A stretch of DNA of 64,000 nucleotides from Legionellaceae bacterium. Its GTDB lineage: Bacteria > Pseudomonadota > Gammaproteobacteria > Legionellales > Legionellaceae. Location of the stretch: the NCBI GenBank assembly GCA_029213075.1, contig JARGPO010000066.1, positions 42,505-106,504 on the forward strand, given 5' to 3'. The position numbers were made by a program, and so were the translations under genes. Position 1 is the first letter of the stretch; the number at the start of each line of letters is the position of its first letter. The notes below the pieces were generated by a model, which saw only the letters and a program-made list of their open reading frames with translations, was not told where the DNA came from and made no database searches. This document shows positions 37,569-50,343 of the stretch, in pieces.

Positions 37569-38667
37569 CTATACTCCCGCTTTTAAACTAGCTTCAATAA
37601 ATTTATCTAAATCTCCGTCCAATACCGCTTGGGTATTGCTGGATTCTACGCCTGTACGCAGGTCTTTTATTCTTGATTGATCTAAAACATATGAACGAAT
37701 CTGTGAACCCCAACCAATATCCGACTTTGTAGCCTCTAATGCCTGTTGTTCTTCATTTTTCTTTTGAATTTCAAGTTCATAAAGTTTTGCACGCAACTGC
37801 TTCATTGCTTGATCTTTATTTTTATGCTGACTACGATCATTTTGACATTGAACAACAACTCCACTTGGCGCATGAGTTATTCGCACAGCAGAGTCTGTTC
37901 TGTTTACATGCTGACCACCAGCCCCTGATGCTCGATATGTGTCAATACGCAAATCAGCTGGATTAATATCTATATCAATATCTTCATCAACTTCAGGTGA
38001 TACAAACACTGATGCAAAAGATGTATGTCTTCTATTACCAGAATCAAATGGTGACTTACGAACTAGCCTGTGCACACCAGTTTCTGTTCGCAACCATCCA
38101 AATGCATTTTCACCCTTAATGTGAATTGTTGCGCTTTTTATACCAGCCACATCTCCAGGTGAACACTCCACGAGCTCAACAGCAAAATCATGCTGCTCAC
38201 TCATACGTAAATACATACGCAACATCATTTCAGCCCAATCTTGAGCCTCTGTTCCTCCAGAACCAGATTGGATATCTAGAAATGCATTTGACTCATCCAT
38301 TTTTCCAGAAAACATTCTTCTAAATTCTAAACCAACAACTTCTTTTTCAATTTCAAGAAGATCGTTTGCTACATCTTGGATGGTTTCATCATCACTTTCA
38401 CCTCTGGCTAATTCAAAAATTTCGCCTAAATCTATCAGTGATTGATCATAGTTTTGGATTTTGTGAACAATTAATTCCAAATTAGAACGCTCCTTACCTA
38501 GAGCTTGCGCTTTATCAGGATTATTCCAAACAGATGGGTCTTCTAATTCACGAATAACTTCTTCTAAACGTTCAGATTTAGTATCAAAGTCAAAGATACC
38601 CCCGAAGAGATTTAATTCTATCTGCTAAATCAGTTAACATAAATGTAATTTGATTAACTTCCAACAT
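37569..38667 (-). CDS. prfB: Peptide chain release factor 2, with programmed +1 frameshift
   Basis: RF2 terminates at UGA and UAA. The gene starts at ATG 38667 ([25 protein letters not shown], 25 codons). It reaches an in-frame UGA, and the +1 frame continues [19 protein letters not shown] to 37569, for about 365 residues in all. The GGQ motif ([18 protein letters not shown]) and the RF2-type codon-recognition region are present. A single-frame reading would miss the first 60 or so residues. It lies one base after fliA and five before lysS. Confidence 0.97.
38589..38604 (-). promoter_or_regulatory. RF2 autoregulatory frameshift site
   Basis: The minus strand reads CGGGGGTATCTTTGAC: an SD-like GGGGG, the slippery CUU and the UGA followed by C. 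This matches the conserved bacterial RF2 site, where low RF2 favours slipping from CUU to UUU and reading on in the +1 frame. Confidence 0.95.
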
Positions 38668-38668
38668 C

Positions 38669-39385
38669 TTACTCTTTCTCCAAACGAGCTTTAATTCTAT
38701 GGGTGGCAAGGCTATGTATCTGAGAAACTCTCGACTCAGACACCCCTAAAACGTCACCTATTTCTTTTAAATTTAAATCATGCTCATAATATAAGGACAA
38801 AACCATCTGCTCTTTTTTTGGCAGTCCCTCAATCAAATCAGCTAAATGCAATTTCATATCAGAGCGAAACACATTAACATGCGGATGACTAGATGACCCA
38901 CCTAAATCATCGGCTAACATATCATCAGTAACACCAACATCATCAAAACCATATAAATGAGCCCCATTAGCATCATTTAACATATCTTGATATTGTTCTA
39001 TCTCTAACCCCATATCATCAGCAACTTCAGAATCTGTTGCTTCTCTACCTAAACGATTTTCTAGACTTCGAACTGCAGATGAAATTTTTCTAGAGTTTTT
39101 ATAAACAGAGCGCGGAACCCAATCGTTTCGTCTTACTTCGTCTAATATATACCCTCGAACTCTAATGCTTGCATAAGTCTCAAATGATGCTCCCTTAGAA
39201 TCGTCATAATATCTTGCCGCTTCTAATAAGCCCATCATTCCAGCTTGCATTAAATCATCAATCTGCACAGAACGAGGCAATCGTCCTGCCAGATGATACA
39301 CGATTCTTTTAACCAAAACAGAGTGTGCTTTAATGAGACTTTCTTGTGTTTGCATCCCTAATTTACCTTTCATTAAAGAATCCAC
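38669..39385 (-). CDS. fliA: Flagellar-type sigma factor FliA (sigma-28)
   Basis: A 238-residue sigma factor with region 2 (VKRIVYHLAGRLPRSVQIDDLMQAGMMGLLEAARYYDDSKGASFETYASIRVRGYILDEVR read in sections), region 3 (SAVRSLENRLGREATDSEVADDM) and region 4 (LSLYYEHDLNLKEIGDVLGVSESRVSQIHSLA). The closest pattern is FliA rather than RpoH or SigF. The GTG start is preceded by GGGAGG. It sits between alaS and prfB rather than with flagellar genes; no flagellar gene is in the window. Confidence 0.92.
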   Translation of the reverse strand: MDSLMKGKLGMQTQESLIKAHSVLVKRIVYHLAGRLPRSVQIDDLMQAGMMGLLEAARYYDDSKGASFETYASIRVRGYILDEVRRNDWVPRSVYKNSRKISSAVRSLENRLGREATDSEVADDMGLEIEQYQDMLNDANGAHLYGFDDVGVTDDMLADDLGGSSSHPHVNVFRSDMKLHLADLIEGLPKKEQMVLSLYYEHDLNLKEIGDVLGVSESRVSQIHSLATHRIKARLEKE

Positions 39386-39418
39386 ATACCCTCCCTTGTG
39401 ATACGCTACTTGTTTTAA

Positions 39419-42001
39419 TTAACCTCGAACCATTTCAGTTATTTTTCCAATTCTTAAGTCTAGGTCAGCTGGAACAACTCCGCCACCTTGGGCCATATCA
39501 TCTCGGCCGCCGCCTCTTCCGCATAGCTGCTTAACTAAAAGACTAGCAGCTGGAACTTGTCCAAGAATTGATTTACTAACGCCCGCAACAACACTAATTT
39601 TATCGCCAGATATCGCATATAAAACTATCACAGCTTTATCACTAGAAGATTTAACTTGATCAAGCATTGCTCTTAATCCTTGCGCATCTAAATCATCTAA
39701 TCGTTTAACTAATAATGTCACATCACCAAGCAATGTACCATCATTTAATATATTATTGCCAGATTGCAACATTGATGATTGCTGTAATTTCAATATTTCC
39801 TTATCTTTAGCTTTAAGAGAATTAATATTTTGAGAAATCTTATCTAAGATGTTATTTGGCTGTGTTTTAAGCCTAACTGATACCTCATATAATTTATCTA
39901 ACTCTTCATTTAGCCAAGTTAGAGCATAAGCTCCAGTTACAAACTCAATTCTCCTAACACCACTTGCAATACCATATTCGGTAATTATTTTAAATAATCC
40001 AATATCACCTGTTCTTCTTGCATGCGTTCCACCACAAAGCTCTTTTGAGAAGTCTCCCATCGACAAAACACGAACTTCATCACCATATTTTTCGCCAAAC
40101 AATGCTACTGCACCATCAAGTTTAGCTTCATCAATACTCATAACTTTAGTATCAACAGAATAATTCGCCCTAATTTTATCATTAACCAAGACTTCTACTG
40201 CTCGCAATTCCTGTAAAGACACGGCTGTTGTGTGAGAGAAATCAAATCTACTTCTTTCTTGATTAACTAACGATCCTTTCTGATTTACATGCGAGCCAAT
40301 TATCTCTTTCAATGCAGCATGTAATAAATGAGTTGCTGTATGATTTAACCTAACTTGCTCACGTCTTAGTGATTCAATCTCAGCTCGAACATCATCACCC
40401 GCTTTTAAGCTACCATTTATAACTTCTCCATGATGCAATATTGATTGACCTTGTTTTTGAGTATCATCAACCCTAAACGTAAAATCATCTGTAAAAAGAG
40501 TCCCTGTATCACCAATCTGACCACCACTTTCAGCATAAAATGGTGTATCTTGTAAAACTATAGTTGCGATATCTCCAGAATTAGTTTCATCTACAGACTT
40601 ATCACCAACAAATATAGCTAACACCTTACTTTTAACGTTATCGCTTTCATAGCCATGAAAGTTAGTTATTGTATCTGCTGAAAGTTGTAAGGCTTCATCC
40701 GCTTGAAACTGACTTGATGATTGAGATTTCTGCCGCTGCTCTTGCATTAATTTGTCAAACTCAGCTATATCTACTATTAAATTTTGCTCTCTCGCAATAT
40801 CACATGTCAAATCAAGAGGGAAACCATATGTATCATACAATTTAAATGCAACATCCCCTGAAAGAGTAGATTTTGCATCTAGTTTCAAAATTTTATCTTG
40901 TAGAAGCTTCAAGCCTTGATCAATTGTCCTTTCAAACTGCTCTTCTTCTTGCAATAAAGTTCTTTCAATTTGTTTTTGCTGATCAACTATTAGAGGATAT
41001 GCATCACCCATCACCGCCACTAAAGGCGCAACAAGCCTATGAAAAAATGGCATAGGTAAACCTAATTTATGACCATGACGAATAGCGCGTCTAATTATAC
41101 GACGCAAAACATAACCTCGTCCTTCATTGCTTGGGATAACACCATCGGCAATCAAAAATGAACAAGAACGAATATGATCGGCAATAACTTTAAGAGATGG
41201 GTGGTTTTCATCAATATTATCTTGCAACTGCATAATTGCTTGTATTAACTTTTGAAAACTATCTATTTCATAGTTATTATGTACACCTTGAACAACCGCA
41301 GTTATTCTTTCAAGGCCCATGCCAGTATCAACTGATGGTTTAGGTAATTTATGCATAACGCCTTTTTTATCACGATTAAACTGCATAAACACCATATTCC
41401 AAATTTCTATGTATCGATCACCATCTGCATCTGGACTTCCTGGTGGACCACCAGGTATTTCAGGACCATGATCATAAAAAATTTCCGTACATGGTCCACA
41501 AGGTCCAGTATCACCCATTGACCAGAAATTATCTTCATCTCCACAACGAGAAATTCTATCCTCTGAAACTCCTATTACTTTATTCCAAATCTCAAAAGCT
41601 TCATCATCATCTTTATAAACACTTACCCATAGACGAGATTTTGGCAAGCCCAATACATTTACTAAAAAATCCCAGGCATATTTAATGGCCTCTTCTTTAA
41701 AGTAGTCACCAAAACTAAAATTACCAAGCATTTCAAAGAAAGTATGGTGCCTTGCTGTATAACCAACATTTTCTAGATCGTTATGTTTTCCACCTGCTCG
41801 CACACAGCGCTGAGATGTAACTGCTTTAGAATAAGGCCTTTGCTCTTGACCTAAAAACAACTCTTTAAATTGCACCATGCCTGCATTGGTAAATAGTAAT
41901 GTTGCATCATTACCAGGAACTAAGGAGCTACTTGCGACTTCTTGATGATTTTGTTTTGCAAAATAATCAAGAAACTCTTGTCTAATTTGGGAACTATTCA
42001 T
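39419..42001 (-). CDS. alaS: Alanyl-tRNA synthetase
   Basis: The product charges tRNA-Ala and edits mischarged Ser and Gly. The 860-residue protein starts at the ATG overlapping the recX stop ([19 protein letters not shown]). The catalytic domain has LFTNAGMVQFKELFLG and the RCVRAGGKHNDLENVG stretch. The editing domain has HTATHLLHAAL and the zinc-type CGGTHARRTGDIG. The C-terminal C-Ala domain ends in a glycine-rich CGRGGGRDDMAQGGG. Full length. Confidence 0.98.
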   Translation of the reverse strand: MNSSQIRQEFLDYFAKQNHQEVASSSLVPGNDATLLFTNAGMVQFKELFLGQEQRPYSKAVTSQRCVRAGGKHNDLENVGYTARHHTFFEMLGNFSFGDYFKEEAIKYAWDFLVNVLGLPKSRLWVSVYKDDDEAFEIWNKVIGVSEDRISRCGDEDNFWSMGDTGPCGPCTEIFYDHGPEIPGGPPGSPDADGDRYIEIWNMVFMQFNRDKKGVMHKLPKPSVDTGMGLERITAVVQGVHNNYEIDSFQKLIQAIMQLQDNIDENHPSLKVIADHIRSCSFLIADGVIPSNEGRGYVLRRIIRRAIRHGHKLGLPMPFFHRLVAPLVAVMGDAYPLIVDQQKQIERTLLQEEEQFERTIDQGLKLLQDKILKLDAKSTLSGDVAFKLYDTYGFPLDLTCDIAREQNLIVDIAEFDKLMQEQRQKSQSSSQFQADEALQLSADTITNFHGYESDNVKSKVLAIFVGDKSVDETNSGDIATIVLQDTPFYAESGGQIGDTGTLFTDDFTFRVDDTQKQGQSILHHGEVINGSLKAGDDVRAEIESLRREQVRLNHTATHLLHAALKEIIGSHVNQKGSLVNQERSRFDFSHTTAVSLQELRAVEVLVNDKIRANYSVDTKVMSIDEAKLDGAVALFGEKYGDEVRVLSMGDFSKELCGGTHARRTGDIGLFKIITEYGIASGVRRIEFVTGAYALTWLNEELDKLYEVSVRLKTQPNNILDKISQNINSLKAKDKEILKLQQSSMLQSGNNILNDGTLLGDVTLLVKRLDDLDAQGLRAMLDQVKSSSDKAVIVLYAISGDKISVVAGVSKSILGQVPAASLLVKQLCGRGGGRDDMAQGGGVVPADLDLRIGKITEMVRG

Positions 42002-42438
42002 TCTGTTAAACACTCAAAAACCATAGCAATAGTATCCATTGAAAATCCACGATAAAGCAAAAAACGCTTTTGCTTTTGTACTTCCGAATGGGAATACTCT
42101 ATTTGCTGTTTATATTTTTTTTGCCATACTTCAACTGCGTAAGACACCCAATTACTACGTTCTGTTTCTAATTTTTCTTCAATTAAATCAGAATCCACAC
42201 TCTTTTGCTTAAGCTCATTACGAATTCTTTCTGGACCATAACCTTGCCTAATACGAGCCCGACAAATCATGTCTACAAATCTTTGATCACTTTGCAAGTC
42301 TAGTTTCTTAAGCTTTTCTACAGCGCTTAAGATATCTGACTCATCAAAACCTTTGTTGGTTAGCTTGCCTACAAGCTCAAGAAAACCATGTTCTCGAGCC
42401 GCAAGTAAACTAACCGCACAATTATACGCTTTATTCAT
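41998..42438 (-). CDS. recX: RecA regulator RecX
   Basis: RecX binds RecA filaments and limits their extension. The 146-residue protein shows the helical repeats of the family ([69 protein letters not shown]). It overlaps the 3' end of recA and the 5' end of alaS, so recA-recX-alaS are transcribed together as in other gammaproteobacteria. Confidence 0.93.
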   Translation of the reverse strand: MNKAYNCAVSLLAAREHGFLELVGKLTNKGFDESDILSAVEKLKKLDLQSDQRFVDMICRARIRQGYGPERIRNELKQKSVDSDLIEEKLETERSNWVSYAVEVWQKKYKQQIEYSHSEVQKQKRFLLYRGFSMDTIAMVFECLTE

Positions 42439-43453
42439 CAACTAATTCTATAGGAGCTTCTTTTTTTACTAACAATTCTGCTCTAATCATATCTTCTAGA
42501 TTCTTAGCAAGTTCTTTATGTTCTTTTAAATACATACGAACATTCTCTTTACCTTGGCCTATTTTCTCTTTGTTATAACTATACCACGCGCCGGCTTTTT
42601 CGATATATCCCAACTGTACAGCCAAGTTGATAATTTCACTCTCACGTGAAATTCCTTGGTTATACAAGATATCAAACTCGGCCAATCTAAATGGAGGAGC
42701 AACTTTATTTTTAACAACTTTAACTCGAGTTTCACTACCTAAAATTTCATCACCTTTTTTAATTGCTCCAATTCTTCTAATATCTAGGCGAACAGACGCA
42801 TAAAATTTTAAAGCATTACCACCAGTTGTTGTTTCAGGACTACCAAACATAACACCAATTTTCATTCTAATTTGGTTAATAAAGATAACCAGAGTATTTG
42901 AGCGCTTAATATTTGCTGTTAGTTTACGCAAAGCCTGTGACATTAGTCGTGCTTGAAGACCAACATGAGAATCACCCATATCACCTTCAATTTCAGCTTT
43001 TGGAGTAAGGGCCGCAACCGAATCAACAATAACAACATCTACTGCCGCAGAACGAACAAGCATGTCCGTGATTTCTAAAGCTTGCTCTCCGGTATCTGGT
43101 TGGGAGATTAGTAAATCATCAACTTTAACACCAAGTTTCTCAGCATAACTTGGATCTAATGCATGCTCAGCATCGATAAAGGCGCAAGTTCCACCAGCTT
43201 TTTGACATTCAGCCGCAACTTGTAGAGTTAGAGTTGTTTTACCTGACGACTCTGGACCATATATTTCAACAACGCGCCCTTTAGGCAATCCGCCTATACC
43301 TAAAGCTATATCTAATCCTAAAGAACCAGTAGATATCGCTTCGATATCTCGGCCAACGTTACTATCGCCCATTCTCATGACCGAACCCTTACCAAACTGT
43401 CTTTCTATTTGCGAAAGTGCAGCGCTTAATGCTTTTTGTTTATTGTCTTCCAT
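42431..43453 (-). CDS. recA: Recombinase RecA
   Basis: This strand-exchange protein is also LexA coprotease. The 340-residue product has Walker [10 protein letters not shown], the [10 protein letters not shown]-terminus, Walker [13 protein letters not shown], the L1/L2 loops and [41 protein letters not shown] precedes the ATG. I looked for a LexA box (CTG-N10-CAG) in the roughly 130 bases upstream and did not see a convincing one. Confidence 0.99.
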   Translation of the reverse strand: MEDNKQKALSAALSQIERQFGKGSVMRMGDSNVGRDIEAISTGSLGLDIALGIGGLPKGRVVEIYGPESSGKTTLTLQVAAECQKAGGTCAFIDAEHALDPSYAEKLGVKVDDLLISQPDTGEQALEITDMLVRSAAVDVVIVDSVAALTPKAEIEGDMGDSHVGLQARLMSQALRKLTANIKRSNTLVIFINQIRMKIGVMFGSPETTTGGNALKFYASVRLDIRRIGAIKKGDEILGSETRVKVVKNKVAPPFRLAEFDILYNQGISRESEIINLAVQLGYIEKAGAWYSYNKEKIGQGKENVRMYLKEHKELAKNLEDMIRAELLVKKEAPIELVDE

Positions 43454-43645
43454 ATGTCACCTGTATTTGAGGAGGAGTGCAGAACAAAATTATCCCACAA
43501 ATAAGTTGTCTACTCAAATATATGAGCTAAAATTCATGATTTATATTTACAGCTTAAATGTGCAGTAATCAGACACCCTAATATGTTTGACATATATACA
43601 TGTTTGATGGAAAATCTGGCAACTTATTATGGTAAGAGATTAAAA

Positions 43646-44491
43646 ATGGCTTATATAAAATTAGAAGATATTACAGTAACAGACTCAAGCAACAACTTTA
43701 CATCATTACTTAATTTATTTATGAGTGATTTGCAATCAATTACCCATCCATCAAGAGATACAAAACATAGAGAAATGTGTTGTGATGTTTATACAACGAC
43801 AAAGATTGAGTTTTTAAATATTCTAAATCTAAAATACAACGAGTTAGTAAAAGACCAGCATACTTTAATCCATGCCATGTCTTACCCTATGTGGATTGAA
43901 ATACTACAAGCAGGGCTTGAAAGAACTAACGGATTATCATATTTTGAATGGTTACTAAGAAACAATGATCCATCTATCCGCTGGCATGGGTTACAAATTA
44001 TTATGGCCGCTCTAACTAGATTAAACACTGAGATAAATATACCTGAAGTATTAAAATACCCTTTTTTATTTGACCAGCTAAAATCATTAATTCTATCATC
44101 CATAAGTGATGAGAATTTAAAAATAAATTTATTCATAAATTGGTTTTGTGAGGAACAAAACCTTACTGGGCCAGCTTCCAATTATTTTGCTCCTACATGG
44201 CGACCTATACCCACGCCAAGTTATGACGACCCAAATTTTCCTTGGTTTTCCCAACACTTAGGTGTAGAGGAACGATCCACCCTTCACAAACGTTTTCAAT
44301 CTATTCACAAAAGCGTATTTAACTTCAAGCATACTAATGGCTCCATTGCGAAAAGGAGCCCTAGAACAACAGACTCGTCGTCACCAGACACATCGGTGGA
44401 AAGCAGAACAATGTCTATTTTTAATAATGACGATTGCCCAAATTATCAGGAGTCAACTTTTACTCAAGGCCAAAACTTCAAAAATAATTAA
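43646..44491 (+). CDS. Unknown 281-residue protein, candidate effector
   Basis: No recognised family. The start is taken at the ATG at 43646 (MAYIKLEDITVTDSSNNF) after AAGAGA; an ATG 21 codons earlier is possible. The N-terminal 200 residues look like an all-helical soluble domain with many Trp and Leu (MSYPMWIEILQAGLERTNGL, LLRNNDPSIRWHGLQIIMAAL). The C-terminal 60 are polar and include KRSPRTTDSSSPDTSVESR, again with SP dipeptides. The stop codon overlaps that of bioD, which converges on it. It is a lone plus-strand gene inside a long minus-strand block. Confidence 0.55.
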   Translation: MAYIKLEDITVTDSSNNFTSLLNLFMSDLQSITHPSRDTKHREMCCDVYTTTKIEFLNILNLKYNELVKDQHTLIHAMSYPMWIEILQAGLERTNGLSYFEWLLRNNDPSIRWHGLQIIMAALTRLNTEINIPEVLKYPFLFDQLKSLILSSISDENLKINLFINWFCEEQNLTGPASNYFAPTWRPIPTPSYDDPNFPWFSQHLGVEERSTLHKRFQSIHKSVFNFKHTNGSIAKRSPRTTDSSSPDTSVESRTMSIFNNDDCPNYQESTFTQGQNFKNN

Positions 44492-45144
44492 AAAATATTA
44501 TTTTGCATGATTTGAATTGGCTCACCAAAAGGCACAATACCAAGTAATGGCTCTTGAATCTTACTGGTAAGAGTTGCTATGTTTTCATCAAGATGAGACA
44601 TGTTTTCGTCTATACAGTTAGCAATCCATCCGACAAATGGTATTTGATTAATTTTCAAAGATGAAACGGTCAACAATGTATGGTTTATACACCCAAGCTT
44701 CATCCCCACTACTAAAACTACCGGAACACTTGTCAACTTAAGAACGTCAAGCCACGTCTCATTGTCATTTAATGGAACAATCAAACCACCTGCCCCTTCA
44801 ATAAGAAGATAGTCTGATGGCTCAACCTCTCTACTTAAACAAAAAGATGCAATATCACTGGCGAGCAATTCAACATTATCATCTCTCGCGGCCAGGTGTG
44901 GTGATATAAATTTGCGTAATCGCCATGGACAAATATCTTTTAGACTATTTTGACTATTTGAAAAACATTGTAGGGCTTTGGCGTCTTCACTAATTAGCTC
45001 ACCATTTTTCTCATAACAACCACTAGCCACAGGTTTTATAGCTGTAACTTTTCGACTCTTATTACTTAAATATTCAATTAGTTGAACTGTGACATGCGTT
45101 TTACCACAATCTGTGTCTGTACCAATGATAAAAAAATTTTTCAT
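44488..45144 (-). CDS. bioD: Dethiobiotin synthetase
   Basis: The product closes the ureido ring from DAPA, CO2 and ATP, the penultimate biotin step. The 218-residue protein has the P-loop FIIGTDTDCGKTHVT, the KPVASGC substrate motif, and IEGAGGLIVPLN. It overlaps bioH by four bases in a bioF-bioH-bioD set. Confidence 0.96.
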   Translation of the reverse strand: MKNFFIIGTDTDCGKTHVTVQLIEYLSNKSRKVTAIKPVASGCYEKNGELISEDAKALQCFSNSQNSLKDICPWRLRKFISPHLAARDDNVELLASDIASFCLSREVEPSDYLLIEGAGGLIVPLNDNETWLDVLKLTSVPVVLVVGMKLGCINHTLLTVSSLKINQIPFVGWIANCIDENMSHLDENIATLTSKIQEPLLGIVPFGEPIQIMQNNIF

Positions 45145-45872
45145 AAGTTCACTTCCGTTAAGACTTTTAAAAACTGCTGAGAATGAGACAAGAAAGGTAT
45201 ATGAGCTGCTCTATCAAACATTACATACTTAAATTCTGGATGTAGTTCTTGCATCATTTTCATTACTCTTCTTGGAATAAGTGGGTCAAGTTTGCCAAAC
45301 AAATAATACACAGGCAATTTTAACTGAGCCAATTGAGGACGCAAATCCCAATTAACTAACAAATCCAACCCGGCTTGCAAGCCTTCTTCTGTTGGTGATG
45401 TCTCCATAATATTACTTGGAACGCTATCAGTTCGTAGGTGATTTTTTATAAAATCAACCCTTGTTTGGGTGGGATTATCAAGTAGCTGACTGTAAAAGGA
45501 ATTAAACACTTGGTTATCGATACCCACCCAATTATCACTGTTTATGAAATATGGAGAGGATGCAACATTTACCAAATTATTTACTTTATGAGGCTCTTCA
45601 ATGCTAAGTCTAGTCGCATATAAGCCCCCCATAGACCAACCTAGTATAGAAAATTTCTCTGGTAACTGCGGTAATAGTGATTTTTTAAAACCATTCCAAT
45701 CAGTGTAGGAACTGCTGCCAAAACCAGGTAAATCAACTAAGTATAATTTATATTTGCATTCATTACTTATTAGATTTGAAATTAAAGGCGTCCATATTTG
45801 ACTATCAAATCCCCACCCATGAAACAAAACAAGTGGTTTCCCTTCTCCAATAACTCTAACGTTAATACTCAT
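45141..45872 (-). CDS. bioH: Pimeloyl-ACP methyl ester carboxylesterase
   Basis: This alpha/beta hydrolase frees pimeloyl-ACP from its methyl ester. The 243-residue protein has the oxyanion motif LFHGWGFDSQIW, the nucleophile elbow GWSMGG (Ser about 80), the acid Asp in LFGKLDPLIPRRV and the final His in DRAAHIPFLSH. Context between bioF and bioD supports BioH over other hydrolases. BioC, its partner, is not in the window. Confidence 0.93.
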   Translation of the reverse strand: MSINVRVIGEGKPLVLFHGWGFDSQIWTPLISNLISNECKYKLYLVDLPGFGSSSYTDWNGFKKSLLPQLPEKFSILGWSMGGLYATRLSIEEPHKVNNLVNVASSPYFINSDNWVGIDNQVFNSFYSQLLDNPTQTRVDFIKNHLRTDSVPSNIMETSPTEEGLQAGLDLLVNWDLRPQLAQLKLPVYYLFGKLDPLIPRRVMKMMQELHPEFKYVMFDRAAHIPFLSHSQQFLKVLTEVNL

Positions 45873-47004
45873 TATGATAAAATACTCGCGAATAAATAGT
45901 CGATTTCCACAGGATCATGCTGGCAATTAAGTATAACTCTGAGCCCTGTCTCGTCCTTACTAACAGTTGGTTGTCTAATAGGCATGCATAATATCGAGTG
46001 TGAAAGAAGTTTATCAGTCATTTGAGTTGCCTTAAAAGGACAACCTAACTGCAATTGTTGGATAGGAGTATTAGATTCCCGCCATTTTAAATTAGTGCCT
46101 TTCGATTTTTTTTGAAAATACTTAACCAAATCATTAAGTTTTTTTCGTTTTTCATCCGCAAGACGAATATACTCTATGGTTTTTTGCAATCCATAAGCAA
46201 AAGCCGGGCTCATTGCTGTAGAATAAACTGCTGGTCGCATTTGCAAAAGTTCCTCAATCCAAAGACCTTGCCCTGCAACAATAGCTCCAGATGCTCCAAC
46301 AGCCTTACCAAAAGGAATCACTCGCAGTGGGACGTCATCTTGACTAAGGCCGGCATTAAATACACCACCAAGCCCTTCTTCCCCATAAATTCCAAAGGCG
46401 TGAGCTTCATCTACGATTAAACTCGTATCTGCCTCAGCAGTTAGTTTTGCAATATCTTGTAGTGGAGATATTTGTCCACTCATACTAAAAATACTTTCTG
46501 TAATCAAAGCTCTGTTTTTCTTATTGCTTTCTTGATTTGATAATAATTTCTTACCAATATCATTCAAATTATTATGATGAAATCTTAAAAATTTTGCGCC
46601 ACTTAGTTTAATGCCGTCATAAATTGATGCGTGAACTGACTTATCTATAATTAAGTCAACATTTGCTGATGCAAGAAGGCTTACAACGCTTAAATTTGCT
46701 GCATAGCCCGAAGAGAATAACAAACAATCATCAACACCTAACGCTTCGGCCATATATTTTTCTAAACTGCGGTGAGATGATTGATAGCCACAAACAACAA
46801 TAGAACCTGTGCTTCCGACTGGATACTTGGAAAATCCATCCTGGTAAAATTCTTTTATTATTGGTTCAATTGCCAAAGATAGATAGTCATTGCTACTAAA
46901 ATTATATTTATAATTCGATGGGTTAATAATTTTACGCGCTCTATGCAAACCAGCATCTTTTCGCAAATTTCTAGAAACTTCTAGTTGTTTATTAAGTCTT
47001 GTTG

Positions 47005-47008
<4 letters not shown>
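45872..47008 (-). CDS. bioF: 8-amino-7-oxononanoate synthase
   Basis: This PLP enzyme condenses pimeloyl-ACP with alanine. The 378-residue product starts at the ATG that overlaps the guaA stop (ATGA). It has [14 protein letters not shown], the glycine-rich [36 protein letters not shown], and the PLP lysine in [11 protein letters not shown]. Transcription from the guaBA promoter seems likely, which joins purine and biotin genes. Confidence 0.96.
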
Positions 47009-50077
<3,069 letters not shown>

Positions 50078-50343
50078 TTAAATTAAAAACAATAATCAAT
50101 TATACATTAAACCTTAAGAAAAATCCATTTAAAGACAATATTGCCCACGGCTAATGGTATGGCAAGATCATCAAAGTTAGACTCTATAACCGTTAGACTG
50201 AAAAATTTGTAGGTTCAATATGAACAAGTTCATCCCCATAGAAAATGCTATTTGTAATATCCGAAATACTAACTTTCTACATTAACTCAACAAATATATT
50301 ACTAATAATAAATTTAACAATCTCTAAAGGATGAACCAAGATG

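Noticed and set aside
43454..43580. LexA operator upstream of recA
   Set aside because: No CTG-N10-CAG palindrome close to consensus was visible; an unusual LexA cannot be excluded.
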